From an uncultured Bacteroidales bacterium (GTDB lineage: Bacteria > Bacteroidota > Bacteroidia > Bacteroidales > Bacteroidaceae): 6,916 nucleotides of DNA. Shown in pieces: positions 5,448 to 6,916 of the stretch (positions are counted from its first letter, which is position 1; every line of letters begins with the position of its first letter). The DNA lies in assembly GCA_937896105.1 (NCBI GenBank), contig CALBKR010000324.1, positions 1 to 6,916 on the forward strand. Reading direction: 5' to 3'. The notes beneath the pieces are model-generated. The model had not been told where the DNA came from, did no database searches, and worked only from the letters and a program-made list of their open reading frames with translations. Position numbers and translations under genes: made by a program.

Positions 5448-5981
5448 CTACAAACCAAGCCACTCAATTACCTTTAGAAATTCCATCTCGAAATTCGGGG
5501 TAAGCACTCCTTTGCCTGCTGCCGCGCGGATTTCATCTATTGCCCAGAAACGGCCGCCATCGAGTTCATCGCTCGGGACGACCGCCCCGTCATACACGGC
5601 GCTGTACACATATACGAGTTCCTTTTCGCACCCGCTCTCAAAGAGATAGCTGCCAAGGAAACGAGGTTCGCAGGCTGTAATGCCAAGTTCCTCGCGCACT
5701 TCGCGCCGGAGTGCACTATCCACGCTCTCGCCATAATCGATGTGTCCACCGACTGCTGTATCCCACTTGCCGGGTTGGATGCTTTTCCACTGCGGACGAT
5801 GCTGCAGATACAGGTTTCCCTGCACATCAAAAAGATGCAGATGCACCACAGGGTGCAACAGCATCGCCCCCGAATGGCACTCGCCACGTGTAGCACAACC
5901 GACCACCTTGCCGGTCTCGTCGACAAGTGGCAACAGTTCGTTGTCATTATCTCTCCTTACATTATTATGCAGCTCCGACAT
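5448..5981 (-). CDS. Nudix hydrolase (IPP-isomerase-like/YfcD-type)
   Basis: The 177-residue protein contains a complete Nudix box at 79-101, fitting GX5EX7REUXEEXGU: G79, E85, then REVREELGI (93-101). It supplies the metal-binding glutamates for hydrolysis of a nucleoside diphosphate linked to another moiety. The N-terminal part (ELLPLVDETGKVVG, 15-28, and a GECHSG...LLHPVVHLHLF region, 33-51) is the extension typical of YfcD-like Nudix proteins related to isopentenyl-diphosphate isomerase; substrate cannot be predicted and true isomerase activity is not implied. It is cytoplasmic, with no signal peptide. I chose the ATG at 5981; the in-frame TTG at 6008 is part of a TAnnTTTG promoter element (6006-6013) and would add nine residues unlike the family. 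The gene faces the lipoprotein gene tail to tail with no terminator between them. Confidence 0.9.
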   Translation of the reverse strand: MSELHNNVRRDNDNELLPLVDETGKVVGCATRGECHSGAMLLHPVVHLHLFDVQGNLYLQHRPQWKSIQPGKWDTAVGGHIDYGESVDSALRREVREELGITACEPRFLGSYLFESGCEKELVYVYSAVYDGAVVPSDELDGGRFWAIDEIRAAAGKGVLTPNFEMEFLKVIEWLGL

Positions 5982-6005
5982 AATATTTATACAATAATCC
6001 AACGG

Positions 6006-6013
6006 CAAAATTA
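6006..6013 (-). promoter_or_regulatory. Likely -7 promoter element for the Nudix gene
   Basis: Read on the minus strand this is TAATTTTG, followed by C, matching TAnnTTTG. It places the transcript start near 6002, about 20 bases before the ATG at 5981. The -33 region has no clean TTG. Confidence 0.5.
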
Positions 6014-6107
6014 CGCTATTTAAAGATTATTTTGCAGAAAAAAACATTTTTTTGCCTTACTGCATTAGTTTTTTACAAGAACGTAAATATTTTTTTAAAA
6101 AAAACAC

Positions 6108-6115
6108 TAATTTTA
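6108..6115 (+). promoter_or_regulatory. Weak -7-like element upstream of the SusC-like gene
   Basis: TAATTTTA differs from TAnnTTTG at the last base and lies 38 bases before the ATG at 6154, a normal leader length. The sequence ahead is an A/T homopolymer-rich tract with no TTG at -33. The real promoter could differ. Confidence 0.25.
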
Positions 6116-6153
6116 CACATTAATTCACACGAAACAAACAATGCTTTAATATT

Positions 6154-6916
6154 ATGAAAGCGAAATCCAAGATAATCAAGGTTTTATGCCTTTTACTATG
6201 TTTCACCTGCAGCATTGATGCCTTTGCTCAGGCCGGATACACGGTAATCGGTACTATTGTCGACGAACTTGAGATGCCGTTACCGGGTGCAAATGTCGTT
6301 ATTATGCAAGGCAAGAAAATGGTAAAGGGAACGACCACCAACATAAATGGCGATTTCAAGCTTGACGTTCTGTTTACCGAAGGCGATAAAAAGGAGGTAG
6401 TATTCAGTTTTATAGGTTACAAGACCCAAAAAGTCAGACTTTCCGCCGATAACTTGAAAAAGCCATTCAACATCCAATTGTTACCCGATGACGCATTGCT
6501 CGCCGAGGTAGAGATTGTTGAGGACGGATACGCACGCCTGCCACGCAAGGATATGGTTGGCGCGTTCACAACCGTAAAGGCCGACGATATTATGATGCCG
6601 GCATACCAGAGTATTGACCAGATGCTACAGGGAAAAGTTGCCGGTATGTCGGTTGTGAACACATCGGCACGTGTGGGTGCATCGCCTAAAATAACCATCC
6701 GCGGAACATCGACCATCCTGGGAAATGCAAGCCCGCTATGGGTAGTCGACGGAGTTATACAGGAAGATGAGCTATCGATTGATATGAGTTCAGCGCTCAC
6801 ATCGGATATGAGGGAGCTTATCGGCAACCAGGTTTCGTGGCTAAACCCACAGGATATCGAAGACATCACAGTGCTGAAGGATGCATCAGCTACAGCCATA
6901 TATGGTTCAAAGGCCT
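6154..6916 (+). CDS. SusC/RagA-family TonB-dependent outer-membrane transporter (5' part)
   Basis: The first 254 codons of a gene that continues past the window end; complete family members are usually about 1,000 residues. A signal peptide (1-26, cleavage near DAFA-Q) is followed by a carboxypeptidase-D regulatory-like beta-sandwich (about 29-110, with PLPGANV and TTNINGDF as typical turns). A TonB-box-like stretch (about 117-126) and the plug domain (about 134 onward) come next, including the family hallmarks ITIRGTSTI (180-188), PLWVVDGV (194-201) and DIEDITVLKDASATAIYG (234-251). Such proteins form the barrel of a nutrient importer for glycans or peptides, normally paired with a SusD-like lidded lipoprotein encoded directly downstream, here outside the window. 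A 20-30 residue insertion between the VVDG strand and the DIEDI motif (about 202-230) is within the family's range. The substrate is not predictable from this part. Confidence 0.95.
   Translation, partial: MKAKSKIIKVLCLLLCFTCSIDAFAQAGYTVIGTIVDELEMPLPGANVVIMQGKKMVKGTTTNINGDFKLDVLFTEGDKKEVVFSFIGYKTQKVRLSADNLKKPFNIQLLPDDALLAEVEIVEDGYARLPRKDMVGAFTTVKADDIMMPAYQSIDQMLQGKVAGMSVVNTSARVGASPKITIRGTSTILGNASPLWVVDGVIQEDELSIDMSSALTSDMRELIGNQVSWLNPQDIEDITVLKDASATAIYGSKA

Noticed and set aside
5537..5947. 136-codon minus-strand frame overlapping the Nudix gene
   Set aside because: The Nudix box is in the other frame; this frame is Cys/Arg/Ser-rich without domain features.
6417..6899. 160-codon minus-strand frame opposite the SusC-like gene
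   Set aside because: The plus strand encodes unmistakable SusC/RagA motifs over the same bases; the Ser/Thr-rich antisense frame is a shadow.
1..6916. CRISPR array, tRNA or rRNA genes, insertion sequence, reverse transcriptase or retron
   Set aside because: I saw no regularly spaced repeats, tRNA cloverleaf, rRNA sequence, transposase or RT motifs anywhere in the window.

Overview
The window looks like chromosomal DNA from a Bacteroidota bacterium, most likely of the order Bacteroidales. The evidence is a SusC/RagA-type TonB-dependent transporter at the right end, a small outer-membrane beta-barrel protein at the left end, a lipoprotein with an acidic stretch after its lipid-bearing cysteine, A-rich sequence instead of Shine-Dalgarno sites before genes, and several matches to the Bacteroidetes sigma-ABfr -7 promoter element TAnnTTTG.

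Left part (about 1-4500), visibly AT-rich. A secreted beta-barrel protein (106-720, +) converges on a six-helix membrane protein of unknown function (815-1933, -). Two triloop hairpins with the same 11-bp core lie on either side of the membrane-protein gene (758-784 and 2031-2065). The 438-bp divergent region that follows (1934-2371) holds the second hairpin, a minus-strand intrinsic terminator with a possible small RNA above it, a short AAAC tandem repeat, and a near-consensus promoter. That promoter drives a two-gene operon: an ABC/AAA15-21-type ATPase (2372-3676) overlapping by 4 bp a TOPRIM/RloB-like protein (3673-4272). Pairs of this kind (RloA/RloB, and the related logic of PARIS and other OLD-type systems) are associated with anti-phage defence, so this is the most interesting part of the window. 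A region of about 190 bp with a short minus-strand reading frame, possibly a gene relic or dispersed repeat, separates the operon from a strong rho-independent terminator at 4463-4494.

Right part (about 4593-6916), with higher GC and ordinary Bacteroidales codon use. It holds a lipoprotein with YD-like segments (4593-5444, +), a Nudix hydrolase (5448-5981, -) that converges on it with 3 bp between the stop codons, and the first 254 codons of a SusC/RagA outer-membrane transporter (6154 to the window end, +). The change in composition near 4450-4590 suggests the left part, including the defence-like operon, is an accessory segment beside a more conserved backbone.
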